Assembly: GCA_022813625.1 (NCBI GenBank)
Contig: JAKLMB010000029.1
Coordinates: forward strand, 489,020 to 553,019
Direction of reading: 5' to 3'
Source of the DNA: Aaosphaeria pasadenensis
Taxonomy: Eukaryota; Ascomycota; Dothideomycetes; Pleosporales
DNA length: 64,000 bases
Position 1 is the stretch's first letter; the number at the start of each line of letters is the position of its first letter. Positions 23,929 to 34,591 of the stretch are shown piece after piece. Made by a program: the position numbers and the translations under genes. A model generated the notes under the pieces. The model had not been told where the DNA came from. It saw only the letters and a program-made list of their open reading frames with translations, and did not search any database.

Positions 23929-24948
23929 GGGATGTTCTGGTGATCTACGTATTTGGTCATTAGAATTCCCTATCGAGATAGGAATACAATTCCATTTAGG
24001 CGGACGTAGAAAAGGATTCGTTTTGTATTATTTGTATTGGAAACAGGCTCGGGCTACGTCGGGAATCAGGGATACCATTCTGTCAAGGAAAGCATGGAGT
24101 TAGGGAGAGGAGCAATATGCTACAGTTGCTTTGGTTCATTATTAACGTGGAAGGCTATGTACAGCAAAATGACACTTAAAGTTTTTTAAGGTCCATCGAT
24201 AAATGAAATGAAAGATTGATCTCCACCAAAATTTTCGTAATACATAATCTGCTTAGCTTTACTTAAGAAGTGATCAAAATTTGGCATAGGCTATCATTAT
24301 GTGCTAAATGTATATTTATTCTATGTGGTCACAGCAGAGTTAGAATTATGAAAAGCTTGACCCTCCTTATTAATCTTAAGATAGCCACCGCGCTTGACCC
24401 TCAACGATTGGGCCGTAGAGCTTTCAAGATCATATTTCTGTTTCGACGAAGAATGATACAAATGTACAGGTGATGACCTCGCGATAATACTACAAGCAAC
24501 CCAAGCTGCTGCTCGTGAGGGACTGCGGTTAAGTCACCCGAACCAATCACTGCCTACGAATGGTCCACAGACACTGTACTGACTCAGTCAACATCGTCTC
24601 GATGTGACCTCTAGAGGATATTATGATATGTGAAACCATTTTCTACACAAGCTCTCGTTCTCTCCTGTGTAATGAAAGAGATTATGACCTCAATAAATCC
24701 TACTACTATTATGAGTGTTGACCCATCTCCCACTGTGTACCCATGCAGACGATCCACAACTCTGCGGTGGGCACGACGAATGGCTCATCTCATTGGTTGG
24801 GTGTGGTATCCGGCCTCAAGAGCTTAACCCAGCTACCAGCAACTGTGAGGCGTGGTAAAGTTCACTCAGTTGGAAGGTTTCTCAGAAGACTACAGTTTGC
24901 TGTGCCACACGACTGGGGGTCTCGGATGATGATTACTGTACCGCCAAC
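23929..24948. other. Intergenic region ESA1 to Zn2Cys6 factor
   Basis: About 1 kb, AT-rich in the middle (24150-24370), with only short frames. It holds the ESA1 3' end and the regulator's upstream region. No gene is seen. Confidence 0.5.
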
Positions 24949-27455
24949 ATGTCTACGAACCCCAACCGTGCGACACCGCCGTCTCGAGGCTATCGCTCAC
25001 TTCTTCCAGCCATTGGAGGCGTGAGGCCCGTACTGACTGAAAATCATAGCACAAAGAAAGTACGATTGGCATGTAACGTCTGTCGCACCAGGAAGATTCG
25101 TTGCGATGGCCACCGCCCAATATGTGGACACTGTCAGCAGCACAGTATCAGCTGCATCTATGTGGAAGAAGACAATAGAGAGATGCGACCAACCGTTCTA
25201 AGGCGTGAGAACATTGCTTTGCGTGAGAAGGTGACCGCATACCAACAGATCATCGGGCTCATAGCAAACATGCCAGCAGATGCTGCACAATCCGCCATGT
25301 GGCAGCTACAAAATGGTTCTGATCCGACCAACTTGCTCAGAAGCCTTAGAAGCGAAAATATGGGATCCACTATTTCACAGGTACAAACATTTCGGGCTGC
25401 ACTCCCAGCTGCAGTTCATTCCCAGGGTGAATTGGAGTTGCTGGTACGGCACCCACTAGGTATGATAATTTCCAAGTTACGAAGGGGAAACATGACACAT
25501 CTGTACGCAAATACATGTCTCACAACTTTCTATCTAGTGTACCCTGCATTGGACCTTTCTCCTCGCGCTCAATCCCTCGGAAAGACCTTGGTCAACCCAG
25601 TCCGAGATCTTGGTCTGCCACCAGCGGAGCAAGTCCCAAAGACGTTTGATAACCCCTCTCGTAACCAGCATCCAGAAGAGGGAGCGGCAAGTGGGGCTTT
25701 GTACTTCGATCCACGGCTTGCCAGCCTCCACATAGACTTTTGGACTACGGTTCCGGTATCCAATTCGCAAGCCGCAGAAGCCATCTCCGCTTTCCTGGAA
25801 TTCCAGCATCCCGTTTGGGGAGTATTTGATGCAGCGCTGTTTGTGCGTGACCTTGTCGAGCGCCGGTTCGATTTCTGTTCTTCATTTCTAGTCAGCTCAC
25901 TGCTTGCCGTTGCGTTTGTGGGTATTGTGACTCCTCTTGACAAGATTGATATTGACTGGACACAGCAAACTCATGCTCTCGTCGACCGGGAGGCCTTGGG
26001 CCGTAGTTTGAAATTTGCTGTGGAAGCGGAAATGCTGCTTCGATCAATATCAGAAGATGACTCTCTTTCGACACTTGCTGGCCTTGCGCTTCTGTCTATA
26101 TACTTGACTGGCCAGGGAAAATTCACACCAGCAGCATCATGTCTCATCAAGGCAAAGGCTATGGCAGAAAGAATGAAACTTTTTGGCGTAATGGACTCTT
26201 TGCTTGTTTCATCATTGGAATCGAAAGACCAACTGGAAGCCACAAGCGGGACTGCCTGGGGCGTCTTCAACATGATCGTGTAAGCATTTACCGGCATTAC
26301 CGAGATTATAGAAGGATTTATCATTGTTTGAAGGCATCAGAGTCGCTTCTACTCCTGGATAGAACCCGTCAAAGTGCGGCCGGCTCTACCGGTGCCTGGA
26401 GATCCAGTCGAGAGTCCACCAGCCCGCGACAACGTGGAAGCTTGGTCTCTACCTATCAGTGAAAGAATCGACGGTAATGCTTCGGCAAGAGGCGCTTTTT
26501 GCCGACTCTGGGTCATCATCAACGAAGTGCAGCTTCTACTTCGAAGCCCTGACAACGGTGGCACAACGTCGCTGGCATTTGCGCTTTCGAAGTTCTCCGA
26601 TCTTCTGCACTTGGTAGATACTCTACCCCATGGGATGCATCGGAGTGAGAGAACACCAAACTCTGCACTCGTATTCTAGTCAGTCACTGTTTTTCCTAAT
26701 TGTCTTGCCCTTCTCTCTATTGGCGTATATTCCCATCAACATAAACCTCTCCGTTGGTGCATGCTCACACGCTAAATATCGTCCAGTATGCACCTGCACA
26801 CAATCATTATGGACCTGTTCCGTCCATTTCTGGCGCCCGAGATCCAACAGAGCCACAAGAAGTATCTATCGCTCGGTGCTCAACCATCGACCATCTTCGC
26901 GGCCTCGGTCGAGCAACTCAAAGGTACATTCGAGTGTCCTTTGTACCCAGTCAGCCCACTCTCGAACTAATACGAGCCTCCCAGGTCTGCTCTTCGAATA
27001 CACTCATCAGTTCCCAGCACCACAATGGAACATCTACATCTACGTCGCAGTCATCGTCCGTCACCTCCCCCCATGCCCAAACAAACCCCACTAACATCCC
27101 ACAGTACGCCGCAAGCGCGGTCCTCAACGACGAGCACGACCCCGAACGCCGCATGTACTGCCTCTTCTACGCCCAGTGCGGCCTGAAGCACCGCCCGGCC
27201 GTCCAATCCATCGGTAAGATCGGAGAATCCATCCTCGCAATGGGCTACGACCGCAACGTCCTCCAGCAAGCCGAGGTCGCCCAATTCAAGAAGATGGCCG
27301 AATACAATGACAACGACGAACGGCGGGGGCCACCGGGTGGCGGCTTCTCGGTGAATAGGAACTCGGAGCCGGGTAACGATGCGGATGTCGATACGCTCGC
27401 GGGGAGGTTTGAGGATATTGTCATTTTTGATGAGTTTACGGAGAGTGTGGTATGA
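24949..27455 (+). CDS. Zn2Cys6 fungal transcription factor
   Basis: My model joins exons 24949-26279, 26343-26678, 26787-26923, 26985-27055 and 27105-27455 into 741 aa. The binuclear zinc cluster ACNVCRTRKIRCDGHRPICGHC... has spacing CX2CX6CX6CX2CX6C at about residues 43-71. The middle holds the fungal-specific regulatory domain, with AWGVFNMIVRFYSWIEP followed by PALPVPGD and later DLFRPFLAPEIQQ, the usual order in this family. A Gly/Asn/Asp-rich C-terminus ends in an acidic stretch (FEDIVIFDEF) that could activate transcription. The first exon is secure. Introns 2-4 were chosen because they keep the frame and restore family motifs, and the intron-4 donor (GTCCGT) is the weakest call. Target genes are unknown and no cluster surrounds it. 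Confidence 0.82.
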
Positions 27456-28799
27456 GAGTGTGTTAGCGTCGCGATTTGATTGTCAGCTACATCTTTTGAA
27501 TTGGTTTTTCTTGCATATTTCTCGACATTCAGAACTTTAGAGAAGAGTACATGACAGAGGGAATTAAACCATGTTGTTAATAGGACAATATTAGATATAA
27601 CATATACACACTACACCACACTACAATATTAAAAAGAATATACTCTTAAATCTAATTACCTACGTACTTGAAGATAATTTTAGTATCCACAAAATTCAAA
27701 ACCAGGAATGATTTCGATATTATCTTGACTTTGTCTACACCGTCTTACCCTGTTCTGTTCTAGGAATACCTCGATTCAAAAATAAATAAAATAAAATCCA
27801 TTCAAGCCTCATCCAGAAGCAAACGAACATATCTTCACACAAACGACCGACCGCAAAACTCAATCTCACCCGAAAAGGAAAGTTCTTAAACCAATGACAC
27901 CCTACGCCAACCCTCCCCCTCGCCCTGGAAATTATTCCTTCACTAATCTAGCCTATCACTGCAATTTTTCTCTCCTCAAATTGGACCGTGGCAAGGGGGC
28001 GAAGGGGGGAGGGGGGTATTCGGACTTGCGCGACACGGCCGTTTTTATCGGAGAATTACTAACTACCCTAGATACATGGCGTTCAACTTAATGGCGTTGT
28101 AATTTCAAACCGCGAAACGGAATCGAAGAGTAGGGAAGGCAAAAGAATGGAAGGGAAGGATTATATTCAATTTGTATACGATAGTGAGGGGAATGGGTGA
28201 GTGGCTAGGTATCGTGACATCGGGTGGGTGGGCGTTCGCAGTCGTGAACGGCGTCGCCGTGTATCTGCAGCTTCACCGGTGGCGGGTGTATCCACTCGGG
28301 TTTTGCTTAGCGTGGGCGATGGGCACTTGTACTTGTAAGGTCTGGTGGAGTCAATGATTGCATAAAACGTGTATTTTGATACGATGAGATGTCTGTGTAG
28401 ATCATTGAGTGATGATAGGGGTGTGATGTGATGTGATGTGATAGGAAATGATCCGGGAGAAAGGATCTGAAACGGTAGCCTGTGAAGATCTTCGACACGT
28501 GCAAGGAACGTTCCCAGGAACTAAGATGCAAGAAACTTGGAAGCGGCGTGAGGTTGGATAATTGTCATGGATCTAATATGCTGTTGAATAAAACGACAGA
28601 AGGCCCGGGGAACCACCCACGTTGTCAAGTCCTGGTCGGGATATCCTAATATCTTGATGTGAGTTTCTTATAGATGAATCCCAGCAGGTTGTATGCATCC
28701 GCGTGGCAACCCAACAATGCGTTCGACGTTGCTGTGCCTCTGGGAGTACCCAATTTGCCAATTTCTGCGCCCGATGATGCCTTTGTTGCTATGCTTTGT
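27456..28799. other. Convergent intergenic region, no gene recognised
   Basis: These 1.3 kb lie between the transcription factor and the GMF gene, which point toward each other. Part is AT-rich (27560-27700). A GTGAT pentamer run lies near 28421-28440. Short frames lack coding character. Confidence 0.5.
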
Positions 28800-29494
28800 T
28801 CATGAGTGTTCCTTGAGCTTGGCCTCGATCTCTTCCAGATCCTCCGCAGAGTCAATCTCAATTATCCTGCCAACTTCTGCCGTGTTCCGCATCAATTCCT
28901 TCGCGCCCGCGTAAAGCATCTTTACTTCGTTGTTGCAGGTTACTGGGAGGTAGTATAGCATGACGTACGGCACCGACAGTCGGCCGGAGTCCTGTCAATT
29001 CGTCAATCATGGATCCGTTCGAGTAGGGGTCGAGATGCGTACGAGGGTTATGGGGTAGCTCAAGAGCACGAATCTGGGCGCATGGTCTGGCAGTTCGTCG
29101 CCCAAGCTCTGCAGATCCGAGTATACCTCGTCATCGTCCTGCTTGACCTCAAGCGTCTTCTTGTCGATTGCGTCTGGCTCGACTAGGTATCAGCGCCGTT
29201 CTTGGGAGGATTCTAACTTCGCGAGGAGGAGGCATGGGCGCGACGTAGGCCGTAGCAGATGGCAAATGCCATGTATGAACATCCTGGTGTTGCACGCGGA
29301 ATGGAGGGCTCCTGACTAACAGATGACGGCCTGGGGGTCTTTGGCACGCGATGTGCCCAGGCGGAACTTCCGCAGCTTCTGTTTCGTTTCCTCGCTGAAG
29401 GTGTAGAGTCTTGACTCGGACGACTGCGGGGAGCATGGCTTCAGCGATGAAACGTCCGTTGAGCGGGAGGACACGAATGAGCGGTACTGACCAT
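28800..29494 (-). CDS. Glia maturation factor / Aim7-like ADF-H protein
   Basis: GMF proteins (Aim7 in yeast) have a cofilin fold and debranch Arp2/3 actin networks. I join 29494-29492 (start codon only), 29423-29321, 29182-29043 and 28991-28800 into 145 aa, the family length. Phases agree at every junction. Landmarks: SRLYTFSEETKQKLRKFRL near the N-terminus, AIDKKTLEVKQDDDEVYSDLQ, PRFVLLSYPIT, then SGRLSVPYVMLYYLPVTCNN, and the helix MLYAGAKELMRNTAEVGR. The protein ends EIEAKLKEHS. An exon consisting of ATG alone is unusual but is followed by a good donor (GTCAGT) and a CAG acceptor. The gene is divergent from the molybdopterin-domain gene across 275 bases. Confidence 0.88.
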
Positions 29495-29769
29495 TATGAA
29501 AGTAAAATAGTGACTGTAAGGAAGGTCTGCTAAAGATAGACGGACTCTGGAAGACGTGTCGTAGGGGACTGGAAGTAGGATAGGGCTGAGGAAGTGTGAA
29601 TGGCGGAGGAGGATCCCTGAGTCGTTCGCTGGAGTGCGGGGCAAATTCCGAAACGTTGGCGTCTACCACGGGACGACTTCCTTTCCACGCTGTTTCTCGA
29701 AGACTTCTGACTTCATGCACCTAGCTACTCAGTCAATCCTCCATTGCGATTGAGGTCCCCTGAAGATCA
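29495..29769. promoter_or_regulatory. Bidirectional promoter region GMF / MPT-domain gene
   Basis: This 275-bp spacer separates divergent start codons and must carry both core promoters. No TATA box stands out. Confidence 0.5.
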
Positions 29770-30960
29770 ATGTTCAGCAGACTCAACCAAGTAGCTAGAC
29801 ACCTCACGCGACCCCTGCCAAACTTTTCACACCTCTCCGCAGCCAATCCGCGATCTCCATCGATAACGTCATCGACCATGGCCGGCGTCACGACGACACA
29901 GCAGAAGTCGCTCATACATACGGCGGCATGTTTGATCATTGGTGATGAGGTCTTGGGCGGCAAGGTATGCAATTCAGGGATCTGAGTCTCGTGTAGCGCA
30001 GGGTTGGCTAATGCGCGCGCGTGCGTACCAGACAGTGGACACAAACTCGGTAAGACATCCAATATCATCTCCAATGTCTTCACTTCAGCCTCAGCTAATG
30101 CAGACCAGGCATACTTGGCCAAATTCTGCTTCTCACTGGGTATCAACCTCCGGCGCATCGAAGTGATTGCAGATGACGAGGCCGAGATCATAGAAGCTGC
30201 GCAACGCATGTCCAAGAACTATGACTTTGTAGTCACATCGGGAGGAATTGGTCCTACGTGAGTCGCGCCGTACCACCCATGTCGCAGATGCAGTCACTGA
30301 TCACCATGCTATTCCAGACACGACGATATCACTTACCAATCGATAGCTAAAGCGTTCGGGCTACCTTTGAAACTACACGAGGAGGCGTACGAGCGCATGA
30401 GACGACTATCAAAACCTCACAAATCACAGCCCAACTTTAGTTGGGACACTCCTTCCGCCGCACTGACAGCGAAGAAGCGTATGGTCGAACTGCCACTGGA
30501 CGACTCAAGACCTTATGAGGACCAGGTCGTGTTCGTAGACGACAATTTATGGGTGCCTGTCAGTGTTGTGAATGGCAATATCCATATATTGCCTGGTGTT
30601 CCCAGAATCTTCGAGTCCATGCTGGATGGGCTGAAACCTCGCTTGCTACCTAGATTGACCGATCCAGAAGGAAAAGGCGTTTATCGGATTTTGATATCCA
30701 CTCCCATGGCTGAGAGTGCAATTGCGGAGTATCTGACGCAACTGGCGAGCAAAGCCGAACCCAAGGGAGTCAAAGTAGGTAGCTACCCACGCTGGGGCAT
30801 GGAAAACAACACAGTCACACTTGTCGGTCGGGATGTAGAATACATGGACTCGCTCGTCGCCGAGGTGGAAAAGGCTGTCCAAGGCCATAGAGTAGCGGTC
30901 GAAGGGGAGGACGACAAAACACCGTCTGACACAGAGGCGGACAAACCAAAGTCCGGCTAA
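29770..30960 (+). CDS. Molybdopterin-binding (MoCF/CinA-like) domain protein, probably mitochondrial
   Basis: Exons 29770-29964, 30032-30049 (18 nt), 30109-30257 and 30318-30960 encode 334 aa. The fold signature is the MoaB/MogA-like domain: TAACLIIGDEVLGGKTVDTNS, then YDFVVTSGGIGPTHDDITYQSIAKAF, where GGIGPTxDD is the classic motif. The second half resembles the extension seen in CinA and in the N-terminal part of eukaryotic FAD synthase (FLAD1): NIHILPGVPRIFESML, RILISTPMAESAIAEYL. Fungal members lack the PAPS-reductase-type FAD synthase half, and their reaction is not established. The first 36 residues are Arg/Ser/Pro-rich without acids, like a mitochondrial presequence; an in-frame ATG at codon 37 could start a cytosolic form. 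Confidence 0.86.
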
Positions 30961-33753
30961 GCGGATGTGTGTACACTCTCCGTCATACGTATGTACATAC
31001 ACAGTAGGGTGATGCTGGGTTAGGATCAGAGGGGAACATGTCGTTGTCAAAATAGAAAACCGAGGTTGCTCGACATGACCTTAAATAAATCATTGCAAAT
31101 AAATGAATGTCAGCTCACCAATACATACGGACTACATAATTACCACAGTAGTATCCATTGACGCTCAGACCGCCAATGCGAATCTCAGCGCAATGATACC
31201 TAGAGTGCCCTAGTGCGCAAGGCTCAGGGGTATTGCTCGTCGAGCACACGCCAACGCCAAATTCTCGAAGAACTGTGGAAGGCGAGCTAGGCGAGCCGTG
31301 TGCATCGCCAGTGAACTGGCTAGGGAGGGTGGACGTGCGCCGAGCCAATATTTGTTTTCGGGACGCGATAACGCTGTGATAGAGGAAGTACAGTGATAAT
31401 GCAAGGTGGGAGTGGGAGTTCGTTGTTGAATAACGACCAAAACGTCAACGTCGGGTAGATTCTGCATCTACGGCGGGATACAAGGTTTCGCGTGTCATCT
31501 CGTGGCAAACAGTTGGTCAATAGGGCATTCAGCATGAGCCTGCATCTTCCCGCACCCCACCCATACATCAAAAAGAACTGTACCTGTGTGCATGTGCGAC
31601 CCTCCTGGACGGTGCCGTGGAGGTAAGGCCGTCGTGCCCGCATGCAAAGGACCGTCATGTGAAATGGTGACTGGTGCAGAGGGAAAAGGACAATGCCGGA
31701 CAAGAGCTGAGATGAGCTGAGCTGAGCTTCAGCGTGACGACGTGACAGCGCGACTACGTGATTTTTGTGAGGATGAAGAATCTACTACTACTGCTAGTTA
31801 CGGAGGACAAAAGATATGGAGTACTTCGTATACATCGGTTCATGGCCTAGAACGCATATCTCCAGAGAGCGGAAATGGTGCTTTATTTCATGTTAGCACT
31901 GTGCTTCTCGGAACGATGGTTTGGTTGCTGGCCCGGTACCCCAGTTGGTGTTGGCCGCCCGGCAACCCGCACGCACACCGACTTAGGCTTCTTGATCCTT
32001 CCTGTGAAAAAGGACAGGACTGGACTGCAAAGGCCCAGGATCGCGTACTTAGAAGGGGAGAAGGAGGGTTGAGGGCCGGAGGAGGGTGACAGACGAGTAG
32101 GTCATCCCAGTAACGCGCCGCTTTAACCGCTGGGTGAGGTCCTAGTCAAAGGCGGTCCGGGGTGGCCCATTCCATTCGCCTGTGCGGGCGTTTCTTTTGC
32201 GCGCGCCGGGCTGCAGGCAGACAGTGAGAGGGCAAGGATGCGCTGATCTCATTCTGTATTTCTTGGAAAGGCGTGTAAGAAAAGAGCATTGAAGTGATGG
32301 GAGTGGATGAGATTGGATAATGGATCTGTATGGGATGATGAGGCCGGGTCGAAATGGTGGATGGTGTGACCTGATGCAAAGGTATGTGAATGTCCAGTAC
32401 GGAGCATGTACGGAGCAGTAGTAGTGCAGCAATATAATGCAGGTCAACAACGAGTATCGTTCACCGCAGGGTCTTTCTCGCTTGAAGTTCCATTACCTGA
32501 CACAATGCCGTCTGGAGACTCTGGACTGGACTGGACGGACGGTTGGATATGCTCAGTGGATGGACGGCGAGGGGCGAATGGTGACGGGGGACCGAGGATT
32601 GGGCGAATGGGGGCAAAGGACGAGGAAGAAACGAAGCCTCTCCCTATTGCCTATCCCTATCCCTAACCTTACTGTATCCCAATCCCATCCCCAATCCCAT
32701 CCCCTCTTTCCTTCCTGTCCTTAGGGGATGGACTGTGCAGTGCTTGCAAGCGTCGTGGGGAGCGAAGACCTCATTGTGCACAGCGCTAAGGAGCCCAAAG
32801 AGGGATTGCTCGAATCAGAGGTAGAGTGGAATTTGCGGGTGGGGTGGGATGAATAGTTTAGTCAGTTCAGTGTCAGTGGATGCAGTTAATTGTATGGTGG
32901 TTGTCACTGGTGGTGGTAGTGGTTGTGGTGATGGCGGTGGTGGTTTATGGTTTATGGTGGTGGAGGATGAACGAGCCAACGATGCCGGGCGTAGAGGCGG
33001 AATCTGCCCATTGCTCCCATGGCGCTAAACCCAATCTGGACGCATCTACTCTCCACTAACAGAAAGTCCAGTTTACCAACACCACTCATCTTCCACCCAT
33101 CTCCCGATAATACACTGTAACTACACTGTAGTAGAGAGAGAAAGACAGAACAGTATTAGAAGACAGAGAGAATAATACTCCGTAGTCTACTGTGTACACA
33201 GAGAGAGAGGCACTGAGACATAGCACCTTTACATCTTTTTACTGGCACTTTAATACTTTATCTATGGGCTGCCCAGTCCCAGTCCCAGTGCCAACCTAAC
33301 CTACTCTACTCCCTTACTACTCACTACTACTACTCACTACTCGTACCTACCCTTACCCTAATCACCTAACCTACCGCGCCTACCACACCTACCCTACACT
33401 ACCAAGTACCTACCTACCTACCTACCTCTCTCACGGTGGTTTTCAACTCTTCATACCTTATCCCTTCACTCTCCCACCACCACACCCCTTCCTCCTCACA
33501 ATTCCGTTCTCTCGGCATCTTCAATTGCCTCTCCACCGTTCTATCCCTCCGCATTCATCCTTTGTTCGCCTCTGGTACCTCGTGGTCGACGTTCGGTGAG
33601 CGCAAAAGCCTGCTGCTCCGCTCGTTCCCCGTTTCCCGCCTCCTCCAATTTGATCAACCCCCGAGCAGCGCTCATCATCCGCGCTTCGGTTTCTGCTTCT
33701 GCTTCTTCTAATAGACCGCGTCCCGGCTGGTCCTTCTCATATACACATACATA
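30961..33753. promoter_or_regulatory. Long upstream region of the Ras gene (2.8 kb without a gene)
   Basis: No frame here looks coding. It holds a GGT/TGG-rich stretch (about 32890-32960), a CCTATCCC/CCAATCCC-type run (32640-32700), a CCTA tetranucleotide repeat (about 33407-33426), TACGGAGTA-like 9-mers near 31799, 32398, 32409 and 33176, and a pyrimidine-rich leader up to the Ras ATG. A long 5' UTR or a non-coding transcript is possible, but nothing in the sequence proves it. Confidence 0.5.
33407..33426. repeat. (CCTA)n tetranucleotide microsatellite
   Basis: Five consecutive CCTA units lie about 330 bases upstream of the Ras start codon. It is the reverse complement of the TAGG repeat near 250. 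Confidence 0.8.
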
Positions 33754-34591
33754 ATGGCATCAAAGGTGTGTTTCTGCGCGGTGTCGTTGTCCCCGTCCAA
33801 CGGTCGCGGCCCTTTCAAAGAAGAATGTCCACTGACCGTACCTTCCAGTTCCTCCGAGAATACAAGCTCGTCGTAGTCGGCGGTGGTGGTGTAGGAAAGT
33901 CGTGCTTAACCATCCAGTTGATTCAGAGCCACTTCGTAGATGAATATGACCCGACGATCGAGGGTAAGTGGTTTCCTGACTCCCTGCGCATGACTCCGGA
34001 CGGTGGCTGACCTTGGATCAGATTCCTACCGCAAGCAGTGTGTCATCGACGACGAGGTCGCCCTTCTCGATGTTCTCGATACAGCCGGCCAGGAGGAGTA
34101 CTCGGCCATGCGAGAGCAGTACATGCGTACCGGCGAAGGCTTCCTTCTCGTCTATTCCATAACCGACCGCCAGAGCTTCGAGGAAATCATGACCTTCCAA
34201 CAGCAAATCCTCCGAGTCAAGGACAAGGACTACTTCCCCATGATCGTCGTCGGCAACAAGTGTGATCTTGACGGAGAGAGGCAGGTGTCAACGCAAGGTA
34301 GGTCCCACGCCCAGAGATTCAATCCCAAGTCATGCTAACCGTTTTCCGCCTACAGAGGGACAAAATCTGGCACGACAGTTCGGCTGCAAGTTTATCGAGA
34401 CATCGGCCAAGTCACGCATCAACGTAGATAACGCATTTTACGACATCGTACGAGAGATCCGCAGATACAACAAGGAGATGTCATCATACACAGGCGCACC
34501 CAGCGGCGGCGCACCAAACGGCATCTCCAACAAGATGGGCGTGGAGGAGGATTCAGAGAAGAAGGGATGCTGCGGATGCGTGGTGATGTAG
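33754..34591 (+). CDS. RAS1: Ras small GTPase (fungal Ras1/RasA type)
   Basis: This membrane-anchored GTPase controls growth, morphogenesis and cAMP signalling in filamentous fungi. Exons 33754-33765, 33849-33963, 34022-34297 and 34356-34591 encode 212 aa. G1 is VVGGGGVGKS, the usual fungal Ras form with Gly at the equivalent of human Gly12. Switch I is EYDPTIEDSY, switch II is LDTAGQEEYSAMREQYMR, and NKCDL and ETSAK complete the guanine pocket. The hypervariable tail is Gly/Ser-rich and ends CCGCVVM: a CaaX box (CVVM, predicted farnesylation) with two upstream cysteines for palmitoylation. The first exon carries just four codons (MASK). No residue known to lock Ras in an active form is altered. 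Confidence 0.96.

Noticed and set aside
26280..26342. Treating the stop at 26281 as the end of the Zn2Cys6 regulator
   Set aside because: A GTAAGC donor overlaps the stop and the spliced continuation restores the family motif SWIEP...PALPVPGD and the regulatory domain.
32640..32700. CCCTAA-like run as internal telomeric repeat
   Set aside because: The units are CCTATCCC and CCAATCCC rather than tandem CCCTAA; it is ordinary simple sequence.
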